In this document: in pieces, positions 26,444-36,589 of the stretch
Layout: every line of letters starts with the position of its first letter
Position numbering within the stretch: the stretch's first letter is position 1
Assembly (NCBI GenBank): GCA_016712405.1
Contig: JADJRD010000014.1
Location: 124,001 to 188,000 of the forward strand
Direction: 5' to 3'
Length of the DNA: 64,000 nt
Source of the DNA: Cellvibrio sp.
GTDB taxonomy: Bacteria; Pseudomonadota; Gammaproteobacteria; Pseudomonadales; Cellvibrionaceae
The notes under the pieces: model-generated
Told to the model about the DNA's origin: nothing
Database searches by the model: none
The model's input: the letters and a program-made list of their open reading frames with translations, nothing else
Program-made: the position numbers and the translations under genes

Positions 26444-28402
26444 TTAACGAATAACTTTCACAAAATTTTCCAAGGCTGGATGCGGCATATCAACCCAATT
26501 ATTTTCAGGTAACGGCGGAATTGGTGCAGGGGCTTCCAATTTTGGATGCTCAGCGGCTAAACATTTATCCAATTCTGAAAGTGCGGGGTCATCTTCTGTT
26601 TCGCTGGGGCAAAGAAAAATATTGTGTCGGCGACAAGAGCTTCCAAGATCCAAGCTACTGGAGTAACGCACCAAAGGTGCCGCCAATACCAAGCCAATTA
26701 AAATAGGCATTAACCACCAAAAAAATACTGTGGCATAGGTGAAAGTTAACCAGCCCCAAATCACCGCCACAATCGTCATTTTTGAGGTGCGTGCAAAAGC
26801 TTCATTCCAATTTAATAAACGACCTTCGCGATCTTGCGCTTCCCAATTCACTTTGTATCCCAATAAAACAGATATCACAAAAAAAGCGTGGTATGACATC
26901 ATCACCGGTGCAATTAATACAGCAAATAAAGTTTCAACAAATGCACCTTTGATAATTGCACGTGCGCCGCCAAATGCTTTGCGTCGATGCGTGAGTGTGA
27001 CTATCACACCTAATAATTTTGGCCCCATGAGAAGCAAAGTGGTGAGTCCAATTAATGCAATAATTAATTCGGTTTTAGCAATCGGCCAGTCAGGATAAAG
27101 TTGATAGGTTTCGGTGAAATACACATTGGCATTTAATGCGCGAACCACTGCATCCGCCGTCGATAACACCAACATCAACAACCAAATTAATGAGGTCACA
27201 TAGGCCAATGCGCCAAAGAAAAAATGGCAGCGGCTAATAGGATGCAAACCAGGTAAATCCAGAATTCCCAAATGCTGGATGTTACCTTGCACCCAACGTC
27301 TGTCGCGTGTGGCGTAATCAATAATATTACAAGGCACTTCTTCGTAACTGCCTTCAAGATCTGCCAATAAAAGTACATCCCAGTCAGCGCGGCGCAACAT
27401 GGCGGCTTCAACAAAATCGTGACTGAGAATATCGCCACCAAAAGGCGCTCGTCCGCCCAAGCTGGGTAAGCCGCAATGATCAATAAAAGCGCGCAAGCGA
27501 ATGATTGCATTGTGCCCCCAATAATTCGCTGCATCGGTTTGCCAGAAAGCCAAACCAGTTGCCAACATAGGGCTATAAAGCACAGCGGCAAATTGTACAA
27601 AGCGACCAAAAAAAGTGGTTTGGCGAACAGGGATAGGCACAGTTTGAATTAAACCTACGCGCGGATTGGCTTGCATCTGGCGAACTAATGTCAGTAAACA
27701 TTCGCCCGTCATTACCGAGTCGGCATCCAGCACAATCATCTGTTCATAATTGCTGCCCCAGCGTTGGCAAAATTCAGCGAGATTACCGACTTTTCGCGCA
27801 ATATTTTTTTCACGGCGACGATAAAAAATTTGTTTGGATAAATCGCCTAATCTTTCAGTTAATTGTTGCCATGCATCGCGTTCGGCTTGTGCTATATCCA
27901 GCTTGGTGGTGTCGCTCAACATAAAAAAATCGAAGTGAGAAATTTCGCCCGTTTTTTCGAGCGAGCGCAAAGTGGCTTCAAAACCAGCGATGATGCGATG
28001 GGTGTCTTCGTTATAAACCGGCATCACCACCGCAGTGCGTGTTGTGATGGCGAGCTGTTCGGAATTGAGAGCGGATTGTCGTTTTAAACTGAGCGGATCT
28101 ATGCGTAACATTTGCAGAGTAAATCCGATCAGACCACTCCAAAAAGAAATCGCCAGCCAGGAAAAACTTATGGCAAATAAAATCAAAATAATCGTTTCGA
28201 GCGCAGTTAATTCATTTGCGCGCAAAATTTCGACCATCATATAAACGCCCCAGACACTGGTGATCAAACTCATCGAGCTGAAAAACCAGCGGCGTGCAGA
28301 CTTGAAGGGCAACCGGATTGCATCCTGTGGTTGCCCTGTTAAGTCGACGGGTGTTATGGGGGTGTAAACCGATTTACTGGATGGCGTCTGGATACCAGAC
28401 AT
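26444..28402 (-). CDS. opgH: Glucans biosynthesis glucosyltransferase OpgH (MdoH)
   Basis: Inner-membrane glycosyltransferase that makes the beta-1,2-glucan backbone of osmoregulated periplasmic glucans from UDP-glucose. The 652 residues have two N-terminal transmembrane helices (~40-95) and a GT2 cytoplasmic domain (~120-370: VVMPVYNED, LDADSVMTG, FGGDILSHDF, and the RRWVQGN acceptor motif). Five or six further transmembrane helices follow. The C-terminal tail (LSELDKCLAAEHPK) is Pro-rich. It overlaps opgG by 29 bp. Some E. coli OpgH molecules also inhibit FtsZ; nothing here says whether this one does. Confidence 0.95.
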   Translation of the reverse strand: MSGIQTPSSKSVYTPITPVDLTGQPQDAIRLPFKSARRWFFSSMSLITSVWGVYMMVEILRANELTALETIILILFAISFSWLAISFWSGLIGFTLQMLRIDPLSLKRQSALNSEQLAITTRTAVVMPVYNEDTHRIIAGFEATLRSLEKTGEISHFDFFMLSDTTKLDIAQAERDAWQQLTERLGDLSKQIFYRRREKNIARKVGNLAEFCQRWGSNYEQMIVLDADSVMTGECLLTLVRQMQANPRVGLIQTVPIPVRQTTFFGRFVQFAAVLYSPMLATGLAFWQTDAANYWGHNAIIRLRAFIDHCGLPSLGGRAPFGGDILSHDFVEAAMLRRADWDVLLLADLEGSYEEVPCNIIDYATRDRRWVQGNIQHLGILDLPGLHPISRCHFFFGALAYVTSLIWLLMLVLSTADAVVRALNANVYFTETYQLYPDWPIAKTELIIALIGLTTLLLMGPKLLGVIVTLTHRRKAFGGARAIIKGAFVETLFAVLIAPVMMSYHAFFVISVLLGYKVNWEAQDREGRLLNWNEAFARTSKMTIVAVIWGWLTFTYATVFFWWLMPILIGLVLAAPLVRYSSSLDLGSSCRRHNIFLCPSETEDDPALSELDKCLAAEHPKLEAPAPIPPLPENNWVDMPHPALENFVKVIR

Positions 28403-29965
28403 AACTCCATACCTCGCTCAAGCGTTGATCACGTAACTTCAGGTATAAACGCATATCCGCGACTTTATTTCCTTCGGGTTCCAATTTAAAAGACGCACGC
28501 CAAGTGCGGCCATCAGGTAATTGACGAACACTCAGCTCACTGATGTTGCCGGACGATTTTTGTAAATCAGCCACCAAGGGGGAATCTGGAGACAGGTTGT
28601 CCAGTTCACCGCCACGGAAGTCGATCACAAATTTGCGTTTGCTCAAGGGTGGTGGGTTGGCTTGGCCTGGGTTTGCGCCCCAACCTATACGGGTACGAAT
28701 CACTTTGGCACCCACATTTTCGGGTAAGGTGTCATCAAAACTGCGCAAGCGATATTTGAACGTCATACTGGAGCCTGCCTTCATGGATTTTTCCGGCACC
28801 CAATAAGCGACTATGTTGTCATTGGTTTCGCTGTCGCTGGGGATCTCGACTAGCTCAGCGCGACCTTTGCCCCAGTTGCCTTCCGGCATGATCCACATGC
28901 TGGGACGTTTTTCGTAGCGGGCTTCCATATCCATATAATGATCAAAATCACGGTCACGTTGCAGCAAGCCAAAGCCGCGTGGATTTTCATCCAGCATTGA
29001 AGACACTCTCAATCCGCGATGATTGCTAATCGGTCGCCAAATCCATTGACCATTGGAAGCCGCCATCAACAAGCCATCTGAATCATGAACTTCAGGGCGG
29101 AAGTCATCGACATAGCGAGTATGGTTTTCACCCCACATATACATACTGGTGAGCGGTGCCACACCCAGTTTTAAAATATCGTTGCGGGCAAAAAGGCGAG
29201 CCTCAACCAACATTTCTGTTGGCGCTCCAGGCAATATTTCAAAGCGATAGGCGCCAGTAATTGAGGGGCTGTCGAGTAAAGCGTACATCACCATGCGGGT
29301 ATCGGTGGGAGCGGGTTTGATCAGCCAAAACTCGCGGAAGACGGGAAATTCTTCCCCTTTAGGTTCAGCTGTATCAATCGCTAATCCGCGCGCAGACAAA
29401 CCATAAGACAGGCCTGGCCCCACCATTCGAAAGTAGGATGCACCCTGGAATACCACAAACTCATCTTTGTATTCGTTGCTGTTTAGCGGGTAGTGAATCC
29501 GAAAGCCCGCAAAGCCGATATTGTCCGGTGCTACACCGGCCAAATGCAGCATAGCCGTCGTAATTAAAAATTCCTGTTTGAATTGCACATAAGACTCGGC
29601 ACTTTCGGTTGTTGCCATATGCAGGACTACAGGTTCGCGATATAAAAAGCCGGGATGAAAAGTTGTAATTCAAATAGAGATTCGTTGTGCCACAAGGAAG
29701 ATTCAGGGCGAAAGCGAATGGAACGATACTGGTCGTAATCCATCTTTGCCAAGGCTTCAGGTATGTTGGTTTCGAGTGGCGCGTAATCTCGTTTGGCGAG
29801 TAATTTGGCACGTGAGCTAATGGCATCAAACAGTTGTGATTGACCAATTTCAGTACCTTGGGTTACGGGCGTTTGTGCCCATATGAACGGGCTTAAGCCG
29901 GAAAGGATAATGAGCAAAGGAGTTTTGAAATAGGACAATAAGTTGTTAGCGATGAAAGGCTTCAT
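28374..29965 (-). CDS. opgG: Glucans biosynthesis protein OpgG (frameshifted as given)
   Basis: Periplasmic protein needed for branching or release of osmoregulated periplasmic glucans. The start at 29965 (MKPFIANNLL, CGGAG ribosome-binding site upstream) gives a signal peptide ending SPFIWAQ. The conserved KMDYDQYRSIRFRPESSLW follows, but the frame then stops near 29627. Adding one A to the A4 run at 29658-29661 (a T on the coding strand) gives LQLFHPGFLYREPVVLHMA, exactly the OpgG continuation, and joins the remaining 414 residues. Reconstructed length is about 530 residues, normal for OpgG. Downstream motifs include GSSMTFKYRL and FVIDFRGGEL. It overlaps opgH by 29 bp. Confidence 0.9.
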
Positions 29966-30152
29966 CAAAACCGTCTCCGAAAATAGCGTAGGGGATTCGA
30001 AATAGGGTAAGTCTAGCCCAGTTGGCTGACTTGGATCGGGCGCTGATTGTAATACAAGATTTAACACTTGTCGTTTTATCTCACGTTGTCGGTAGTAAGT
30101 TAGTGGGTGGCTGCTACACTCAGTCCAGCAGGAAAGGTTTGGCAGGGTATCT

Positions 30153-32535
30153 ATGTTCAGTCATTACATGCGTGAGAATCCCATTGTGGCGAGATTGCTG
30201 GGGCTGATTATTATCAGCAGCTCGGTGATCACCCTGTTGGCGATTTTTTACAACTCCACAGTATTTTAAAGATGACGTGACAGCTCTTGAGCGGAGAATT
30301 GATCAGGTTCAAGTCAGCACCCTTGCCAGTATTACCAAAAGTCTTTGGGGTTTTGATCAGGATCAGTTGAAGATTCAGGTCGATAGTGTTTTGCAAGTGA
30401 AAGACGTTGTAAAAGTATCTGTTAAATGGAATGACTGGAACGGTGAGGCGCAGGAACTTTTGGTTAAGGCAGACACATTTAACCAAACTGAGTTTGAACG
30501 ACGCCCCAGTCAATATCTGATTAGAAGCTACCCTTTGCTTTACCATGATGATGCTACACCCGAGCAGCAACTGGGCGTACTAACGGTGACTGCCAGTTTG
30601 AATAGTATTTACGATCGTTTATGGGAGCGGGCGTTATACATTTCTTTTTTGCAGGGCGCCAAAACCTTATTAATTGCCTTGTTTGTCATCTGGTTGATTC
30701 ATTCATTGCTCACCAGTCATATCAAAACGATTGGCGACTATGCGCGCAAATTAAAACTGGAAAGTTTAAATACCCCGCTCAAATTAAAACGTTACAAAAT
30801 AAATTCCAAAATGGACGAGTTGGATAATGTTGTTGATGCCATCAATCATATGCGCCAAAGTTTATTGGATGATATCGAGAAGCGTCATGCAATAGAGGTG
30901 GCGTTGTTAGAAGAGCAGGAACAAAAACAGCAAACAGAAAAGCAAAAAAATGCAGCTGAAGATGCCAGTCGTGCCAAGAGTCAATTTTTGGCAACCATGA
31001 GCCATGAAATTCGTACGCCTATGAATGGCGTCATTGGCATGGTTGAAATGTTGCGTGACACCCCTTTGGATGATAATCAAAAACATTATGTTGATGTCAT
31101 TCATCGTTCAGGTGAAACACTCTTGGCTATTATTAACGATATTTTAGATTATTCAAAAATTGAAGCGGGCAAGATGCAGCTTGAAAGTGTTGAATTTGAT
31201 TTGAATGAATTGGTTGAAAACTGCATTCAGTTATTTGGGGCGACATCCAATAAACGAAGAGTAGAATTATTTGGTGGTTTGGAAAAAACGGTACCCCAAA
31301 AAATAAAAGGAGACCCTACGCGATTAAGGCAAATTATTATTAATTTGCTTGGAAATGCGTTTAAGTTTACCTCGGATGGATTTGTATCGATTACCGTCAT
31401 ACCCGTATCGGAACAAGACAATCATGCAGAAAACACCATTAAATTGAAGTTTTTGATTCAAGACAGCGGTATAGGGATAGATGCGAATAAAGTCGATAAT
31501 TTGTTTTCATCATTCAATCAAGCTGACGCATCAACCACGAGAAAATATGGTGGTACAGGGCTTGGGCTGGCTATTTGCAAAAGCTTGGTTGAGTTGATGA
31601 ATGGTGTTATTGGTGTTGAAAGCATAAAAGGAAAGGGATCTACTTTTTGGTTTACGGCCGATCTTCAAGTAGTTGCACAAAATCAACACAACACAACGGA
31701 TATCGCATTAACACAGCGCCGAGGCTTGTTAGTTGAATCAAATCAATATCTATCGGAATTTATTGGTAAGCATTTGCGAGAGGTAGGCGCCAATCTTGAA
31801 ATTGCCAAATCATCAAAATTGGCCTTGGCTGGATTGAAACAATCAATTAACTCCGGTGAGCTTTTCGACTATTTAGTGGTGGACAATGATTTGTTGGACT
31901 CAACGGGCATTGAATCTTTACAGAAAATTCGAGCTGATTTGGAATTTAAAAAAATACCTTTAATTGTGTTAAGTTCCGGCGATTATTATTTTGATCAACA
32001 AGAGTTGATTGAGTTGGCGATTACAAAAGTGCTACGTAAGCCTGTCTCAATGAAAATACTGGAGCAGGAGTTAACGGAGTTGTTTGGCGTTAAAGGTGAG
32101 TCCAGTGTTTTGTCTGATTACGAAGTCAAGAAGGATCATGGGAAGTTTGCAGGCAAAAAAGTATTGGTGGCCGAAGACAACCCGGTTAATCGAATGGTAA
32201 TCAAAGGCTTGTTAAGCAAATTAGGTATTACGCCGGAATTTGCCGAAAATGGTAGGTTGGCGGTGGAAAAGTGGAGATCAGAATCAGGTGCTATTGATTT
32301 CGTTTTGATGGATTGTGAGATGCCGGAAATGGATGGTTTTGAGGCAACAAAAGAAATTCGAAAAATTGAAGCGGCACAGCAGCATCCGCAAACTATTATC
32401 ATTGCGTTAACCGCCCACGCTTTGCAGGAGCATAGGGAAGCGGTTTTTGCAGCAGGTATGAATTACTATCTATCCAAACCGGTAACGCTGGATTCTCTTT
32501 ACGGTGCGCTCGAATCGGTCGGCATCAACAAATAG
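30153..32535 (+). CDS. Membrane hybrid histidine kinase with two receiver domains (frameshifted near the start)
   Basis: Two-component hybrid sensor kinase. From the ATG at 30153 an N-terminal transmembrane helix (LLGLIIISSSVITLLAIF) is read. The frame then stops at 30268, unless one T is removed from the T6 run at 30244-30249, giving LLAIFTTPQYFKDDVTALERRIDQVQ. Reconstructed length is about 793 residues. It has a periplasmic sensor (~35-150), a second helix (TLLIALFVIWLIHSLL), a linker, HisKA with MSHEIRTP (His codon 31003-31005), and HATPase_c with NLLGNAFKFT, DSGIGI and GGTGLGLAI. A first receiver-like domain follows (VVDNDLL), then a second canonical receiver (VLVAEDN, LMDCEMPEMDG, Lys in YLSKPV). 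It resembles BarA/GacS kinases but has no C-terminal HPt domain. Confidence 0.88.
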
Positions 32536-32639
32536 TGATTTTTTATAGCCTTTATTGTGTTTTCTTCCTTGCTCTATCGGGTTCAGCATCTTTATGATGC
32601 CCGTCAACTAGCGACCCGTTTTTTATTCAGGAGTTAATT

Positions 32640-32969
32640 ATGGCGAGTGATTTAATTATTCATGCAACCGATGATACCTTTGATCAGGAAGTATTGAATT
32701 CGGATATTCCGGTGTTGGTGGATTTTTGGGCGGCATGGTGTGGCCCATGTAAGATGATAGCAATGGTGCTGGATGACTTGGTCGAGCAATATCAGGGCAA
32801 GTTGAAAGTTGTGAAGGTAGATGTGGCAACGCATCGCAAAACGGCGGAGCGTTTTGGTGTGATGAATATACCCACTTTGTTGGTATTTAAGGCGGGGCAG
32901 TTGCACTCCACTAAAATTGGTGCGGTTGCTAAGCCGCAACTAGTTGATTTTATCAACGCATCTTTGTAA
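32640..32969 (+). CDS. trxA: Thioredoxin
   Basis: Small cytoplasmic disulfide reductase, 109 residues. It has the WCGPCKM active site at ~33-39, the cis-proline in NIPTLLVFK and the standard thioredoxin length. The residue after MIA, normally Pro (APIL), is Met here (AMVL), a departure from the usual MIAPxL helix. It is followed by a strong terminator and then rho, the arrangement conserved in many gammaproteobacteria. Confidence 0.95.
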   Translation: MASDLIIHATDDTFDQEVLNSDIPVLVDFWAAWCGPCKMIAMVLDDLVEQYQGKLKVVKVDVATHRKTAERFGVMNIPTLLVFKAGQLHSTKIGAVAKPQLVDFINASL

Positions 32970-32975
32970 TCTGGC

Positions 32976-33008
32976 CGGGCTGCTCAAAAGGCAGCCCGCG
33001 TTGTTTTG
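32976..33008 (+). terminator. Rho-independent terminator after trxA
   Basis: An 8-bp GC-rich stem, CGGGCTGC (32976-32983) with GCAGCCCG (32991-32998), with a 7-nt A-rich loop, is followed by CGTTGTTTT. It lies 6 bp after the trxA stop. Confidence 0.8.
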
Positions 33009-33160
33009 ACAAGGCAGGAATCGCCGCTATACTTCAAACATCTGCTGTATACCTCTTGAATCCCCTACCCGATTCACAATAACGGACAAAAACCTAATCA
33101 ATCTCTGCCAGTCTTAGCTGTGCAACTTTAATATCCTCAACTCATCCACAAAGCTAACTT

Positions 33161-34420
33161 ATGAATCTTACCGACCTTAAAAAGAAACCAATTGAAGAAT
33201 TAATCACTATCGCGGAAGAAATGGGCCTGGAAAATATGGCTCGTACGCGTAAACAAGACATCATCTTTAATATTCTCAAGCGCCACGCCAAAGGCGGTGA
33301 AGATATTTATGGCGATGGCGTTTTGGAAATTTTGGTTGATGGATTTGGTTTTTTGCGTTCTGCAGATAGTTCGTATTTAGCAGGGCCTGATGATATTTAT
33401 GTATCGCCCAGTCAGATTCGCCGATTCAATTTGCGCACGGGTGATACTATTTCCGGCAAAATTCGCCCGCCGAAAGAAGGCGAACGATATTTTGCCTTGT
33501 TAAAAGTTGACGATATTAATTTTGATAAGCCAGAAAGCTCTCGCAATAAAATTCTTTTTGAAAATCTCACGCCACTTTTCCCCAATATTCGTTTGCCGCT
33601 TGAGGCAGGTAATGGGTCTACTGAAGATTTAACCGGACGTATCATTGATTTGATTGCTCCTATTGGTAAAGGGCAGCGCGGTTTGATTGTGGCACCGCCC
33701 AAAGCCGGTAAAACCATCATGATGCAGAATATTGCGCAGGCGATTACACGCAATAATCCTGAATGTCATTTGATTGTGTTGCTGATTGATGAACGCCCCG
33801 AAGAAGTGACAGAAATGCAGCGTTCTGTGCGCGGCGAAGTGGTGGCATCTACATTTGATGAGCCGCCAGCACGTCACGTTCAAGTTGCCGATATGGTGTT
33901 GGAAAAGGCCAAGCGTTTGGTTGAACACAAAAAAGATGTCGTGATTTTGTTGGACTCGGTCACTCGTCTTGCCCGTGCCTATAACACAGTCATTCCATCA
34001 TCTGGCAAGGTATTAACCGGTGGTGTGGATGCACATGCACTGGAAAGACCAAAACGTTTCTTCGGTGCTGCACGTAATATCGAAGAGGGCGGCAGCTTAA
34101 GTATTATCGCCACAGCATTGGTTGATACCGGTTCAAAAATGGATGAAGTGATTTACGAAGAGTTTAAAGGTACCGGTAATCTTGAATTGCATCTGGATCG
34201 TAAACTCGCCGAAAAACGTGTTTATCCCGCGATCAATATTCGTCGTTCAGGTACTCGTCGTGAAGATTTGTTGATGAAAGAAGACGAGTTGCAGCGCGTG
34301 TGGATTTTGCGTCGCTTGTTAAATGATATGGAAGACTTGGCAGCAACTGAATTTTTAATCGACAAATTGAAAGATTTCAAAACCAATGATGAATTCTTTA
34401 TGTCGATGAAACGTAAATAA
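33161..34420 (+). CDS. rho: Transcription termination factor Rho
   Basis: Hexameric RNA helicase that ends transcription. The 419-residue sequence is near-canonical. It has an N-terminal Rho_N helix bundle (MNLTDLKKKPIEELI), a cold-shock-like RNA-binding domain (~50-120, EILVDGFGFLRS), Walker A IVAPPKAGKT (~176-185), Walker B VVILLDSVTRLARAYN, the Q-loop and R-loop region (SGKVLTGGVDAHAL) and the C-terminal FLIDKLKDFKTNDEFF. It has its own ~190-bp upstream region after the trxA terminator. Confidence 0.98.
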   Translation: MNLTDLKKKPIEELITIAEEMGLENMARTRKQDIIFNILKRHAKGGEDIYGDGVLEILVDGFGFLRSADSSYLAGPDDIYVSPSQIRRFNLRTGDTISGKIRPPKEGERYFALLKVDDINFDKPESSRNKILFENLTPLFPNIRLPLEAGNGSTEDLTGRIIDLIAPIGKGQRGLIVAPPKAGKTIMMQNIAQAITRNNPECHLIVLLIDERPEEVTEMQRSVRGEVVASTFDEPPARHVQVADMVLEKAKRLVEHKKDVVILLDSVTRLARAYNTVIPSSGKVLTGGVDAHALERPKRFFGAARNIEEGGSLSIIATALVDTGSKMDEVIYEEFKGTGNLELHLDRKLAEKRVYPAINIRRSGTRREDLLMKEDELQRVWILRRLLNDMEDLAATEFLIDKLKDFKTNDEFFMSMKRK

Positions 34421-34428
34421 ATTGTTGT

Positions 34429-34544
34429 CCCCCTCTCCCCCTGCCCTCTCCCACAAGGGGCGAGGGAGCAGACTCCCTGATTAATTCACAACGAAGTTAA
34501 ATCTGTCCCCTCGCCCCTTGTGGGAGGGGGTTAGGGAGAGGGGG
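34429..34544. repeat. Large inverted-repeat (REP-like) element between rho and ubiD
   Basis: A C/T-rich arm (34429-34470: CCCCCTCTCCCC, CTCTCCCACAAGGGGCGAGGG) is mirrored by 34507-34543 (CCCCTCGCCCCTTGTGGGAGGGGG, GGGAGAGGGGG), with an AT-rich centre. It belongs to the same class of C-rich intergenic palindromes as 9054-9188 and may also act as a transcript end for rho. Confidence 0.7.
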
Positions 34545-34576
34545 AATGCCCCGCCCGGGAAAGGAGGAAAAAATAA

Positions 34577-36067
34577 ATGAAATACAAAGACCTTCGCGAC
34601 TTCATTGCGCTGCTCGAATCACGCGGTTTATTAAAACGCATAACGCAGGAAATTGATCCCAATTTGGAAATGACAGAAATTTGCGACCGCACTTTGCGCG
34701 CTGGCGGTCCCGCACTTTTATTTGAAAATCCTAAAGGCTATTCAATTCCTGTTCTTGGAAATTTATTCGGCACGCCTGAACGGGTTGCATTGGGTATGGG
34801 ACAGGAATCTGTAGAAGCCTTGCGAGAAGTGGGAAAATTACTCGCGTTTTTAAAAGAGCCCGAACCACCAAAAGGCTTTAAAGACGCTTGGGATAAATTG
34901 CCGATATTTAAGCAAGTATTAAATATGCAGCCCAAGGTGTTAAGCAAAGCGCCCAGCCAAGAAATTGTGCTGGAAGGTGATCAAGTCGATTTGGATAAAT
35001 TACCCATTCAAACTTGCTGGCCCGGTGATGCAGCGCCATTAGTGACCTGGCCTTTAGTGGTTACACGCGGCCCGCATAAAGAACGGCAAAATCTCGGCAT
35101 TTATCGCATGCAAAAAATCGGCAAAAACCGATTGATTATGCGCTGGCTATCACATCGTGGTGGTGCTTTGGATTTTCGCGAATTTCAAATTAAAAATCCC
35201 GGAAAAAATTTCCCCGTTGCAGTGGCATTAGGCGCTGATCCCGCAACCATTTTAGGCGCAGTTACACCGGTGCCCGACACGCTTTCTGAATATGGTTTTG
35301 CCGGATTATTGCGTGGCGATAAAACCGAAGTGGTGAAATGTCTTGGCAATGATTTGCAAGTGCCCGCGTCAGCCGAGTTTATTCTGGAAGGTTTTATCGC
35401 GCCGAATGATATGGCACCTGAGGGCCCTTTTGGTGATCACACAGGTTATTACAATGAAGTGGATAATTTCCCGGTATTTACTGTTGAGCGAATTACTCAT
35501 CGCCGCGATCCGATTTATCACAGCACTTATACTGGTCGCCCGCCAGATGAGCCCGCCATTTTAGGTGTTGCACTTAACGAAGTGTTTGTACCGATTTTGC
35601 AAAAACAATTTCCGGAAATTGTCGATTTTTATTTACCACCCGAAGGTTGCTCTTATCGCATGGCGGTGGTGACTATGAAAAAACAATATCCCGGTCACGC
35701 CAAACGGGTGATGATGGGTGTGTGGAGTTTCTTGCGGCAGTTTATGTACACCAAATTTGTCATAGTCACCGACGATGATGTGAATGCGCGGGATTGGAAA
35801 GATGTGATTTGGGCCATGACCACACGCATGGATCCGGCGCGTGACACAGTGATGATTGAAAACACGCCGATAGATTATTTAGACTTTGCTTCACCCGTTT
35901 CTGGTTTGGGTTCTAAAATCGGATTTGACGCCACTAATAAATGGCCTGGTGAAACTACTCGTGAATGGGGTACCACCATAGAAATGGACGCAAAGGGAAA
36001 AGAAAAAATTGATGGGATTTGGGACGAGTTAAAAATTTCTACAAACGATAAAGAGGGCATGCTATGA
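34577..36067 (+). CDS. ubiD: UbiD: 3-polyprenyl-4-hydroxybenzoate decarboxylase
   Basis: Prenylated-FMN-dependent decarboxylase of ubiquinone biosynthesis; it needs cofactor made by UbiX. The 496 residues match the family length (E. coli 497). Visible signatures include MKYKDLRDFIALLESRG, the NLGIYRMQ region, MRWLSHRGGA, the catalytic-area APEGPFGDHTGYYN and STYTGRPPDEPA. An AAGGAGG-like ribosome-binding site (34561-34568) precedes the start. The stop overlaps mscL by ATGA. trxA-rho-ubiD linkage is common in Pseudomonas-like bacteria. Confidence 0.97.
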   Translation: MKYKDLRDFIALLESRGLLKRITQEIDPNLEMTEICDRTLRAGGPALLFENPKGYSIPVLGNLFGTPERVALGMGQESVEALREVGKLLAFLKEPEPPKGFKDAWDKLPIFKQVLNMQPKVLSKAPSQEIVLEGDQVDLDKLPIQTCWPGDAAPLVTWPLVVTRGPHKERQNLGIYRMQKIGKNRLIMRWLSHRGGALDFREFQIKNPGKNFPVAVALGADPATILGAVTPVPDTLSEYGFAGLLRGDKTEVVKCLGNDLQVPASAEFILEGFIAPNDMAPEGPFGDHTGYYNEVDNFPVFTVERITHRRDPIYHSTYTGRPPDEPAILGVALNEVFVPILQKQFPEIVDFYLPPEGCSYRMAVVTMKKQYPGHAKRVMMGVWSFLRQFMYTKFVIVTDDDVNARDWKDVIWAMTTRMDPARDTVMIENTPIDYLDFASPVSGLGSKIGFDATNKWPGETTREWGTTIEMDAKGKEKIDGIWDELKISTNDKEGML

Positions 36068-36471
36068 GTTTTGCAAAAGAGTTTCGTGAATTTGCTATTA
36101 AAGGCAACGTAGTGGATATGGCAGTCGGTATTATTATTGGCGCTGCTTTTGGTAAGGTGGTGAGCTCGTTGGTGGGGGATATTTTTATGCCGCCACTCGG
36201 TTGGATGATTGGCGGTGTCGACTTTTCTGACTTGGCAATTATGTTGCCGGAAATCATTCAAGGTAAAGGAGCTGTTGCCATCCCTTACGGAAAATTTATT
36301 CAAACTATTATTGATTTCATGATTGTGGCTTTTGCTATTTTTATGGTGGTAAAAGTAATTAATCGCTTGAAGAAAAAAGAAGAGGCAGCACCATCTGCGC
36401 CGCCAGCACCCAGCAATGAAGAATTATTGTTAACAGAAATTCGTGATTTGTTGAAGCAGCAACAAAAGTAA
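36064..36471 (+). CDS. mscL: Large-conductance mechanosensitive channel MscL
   Basis: Homopentameric inner-membrane emergency channel that opens under hypo-osmotic stress. The 135 residues have the N-terminal amphipathic helix SFAKEFREFAIKGN, TM1 (VVDMAVGIIIGAAFGKVVSSLV), a periplasmic loop and TM2 (~75-100). The C-terminal bundle helix NEELLLTEIRDLLKQ follows a Pro-rich spacer. Translationally coupled to ubiD through an ATGA overlap. Osmotic stress is also the theme of the opgGH genes in this window. Confidence 0.96.
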   Translation: MSFAKEFREFAIKGNVVDMAVGIIIGAAFGKVVSSLVGDIFMPPLGWMIGGVDFSDLAIMLPEIIQGKGAVAIPYGKFIQTIIDFMIVAFAIFMVVKVINRLKKKEEAAPSAPPAPSNEELLLTEIRDLLKQQQK

Positions 36472-36589
36472 AGAATTTCTCTGCATGATAAAAATAGTGA
36501 TATTGGTTTGATTTAAATCTATCTTTTGGCGCTTGAGGAATGTCCTGTAAGGCATCAGACTGCGCGATTGTCTTTTTGAGGCTGACTTA

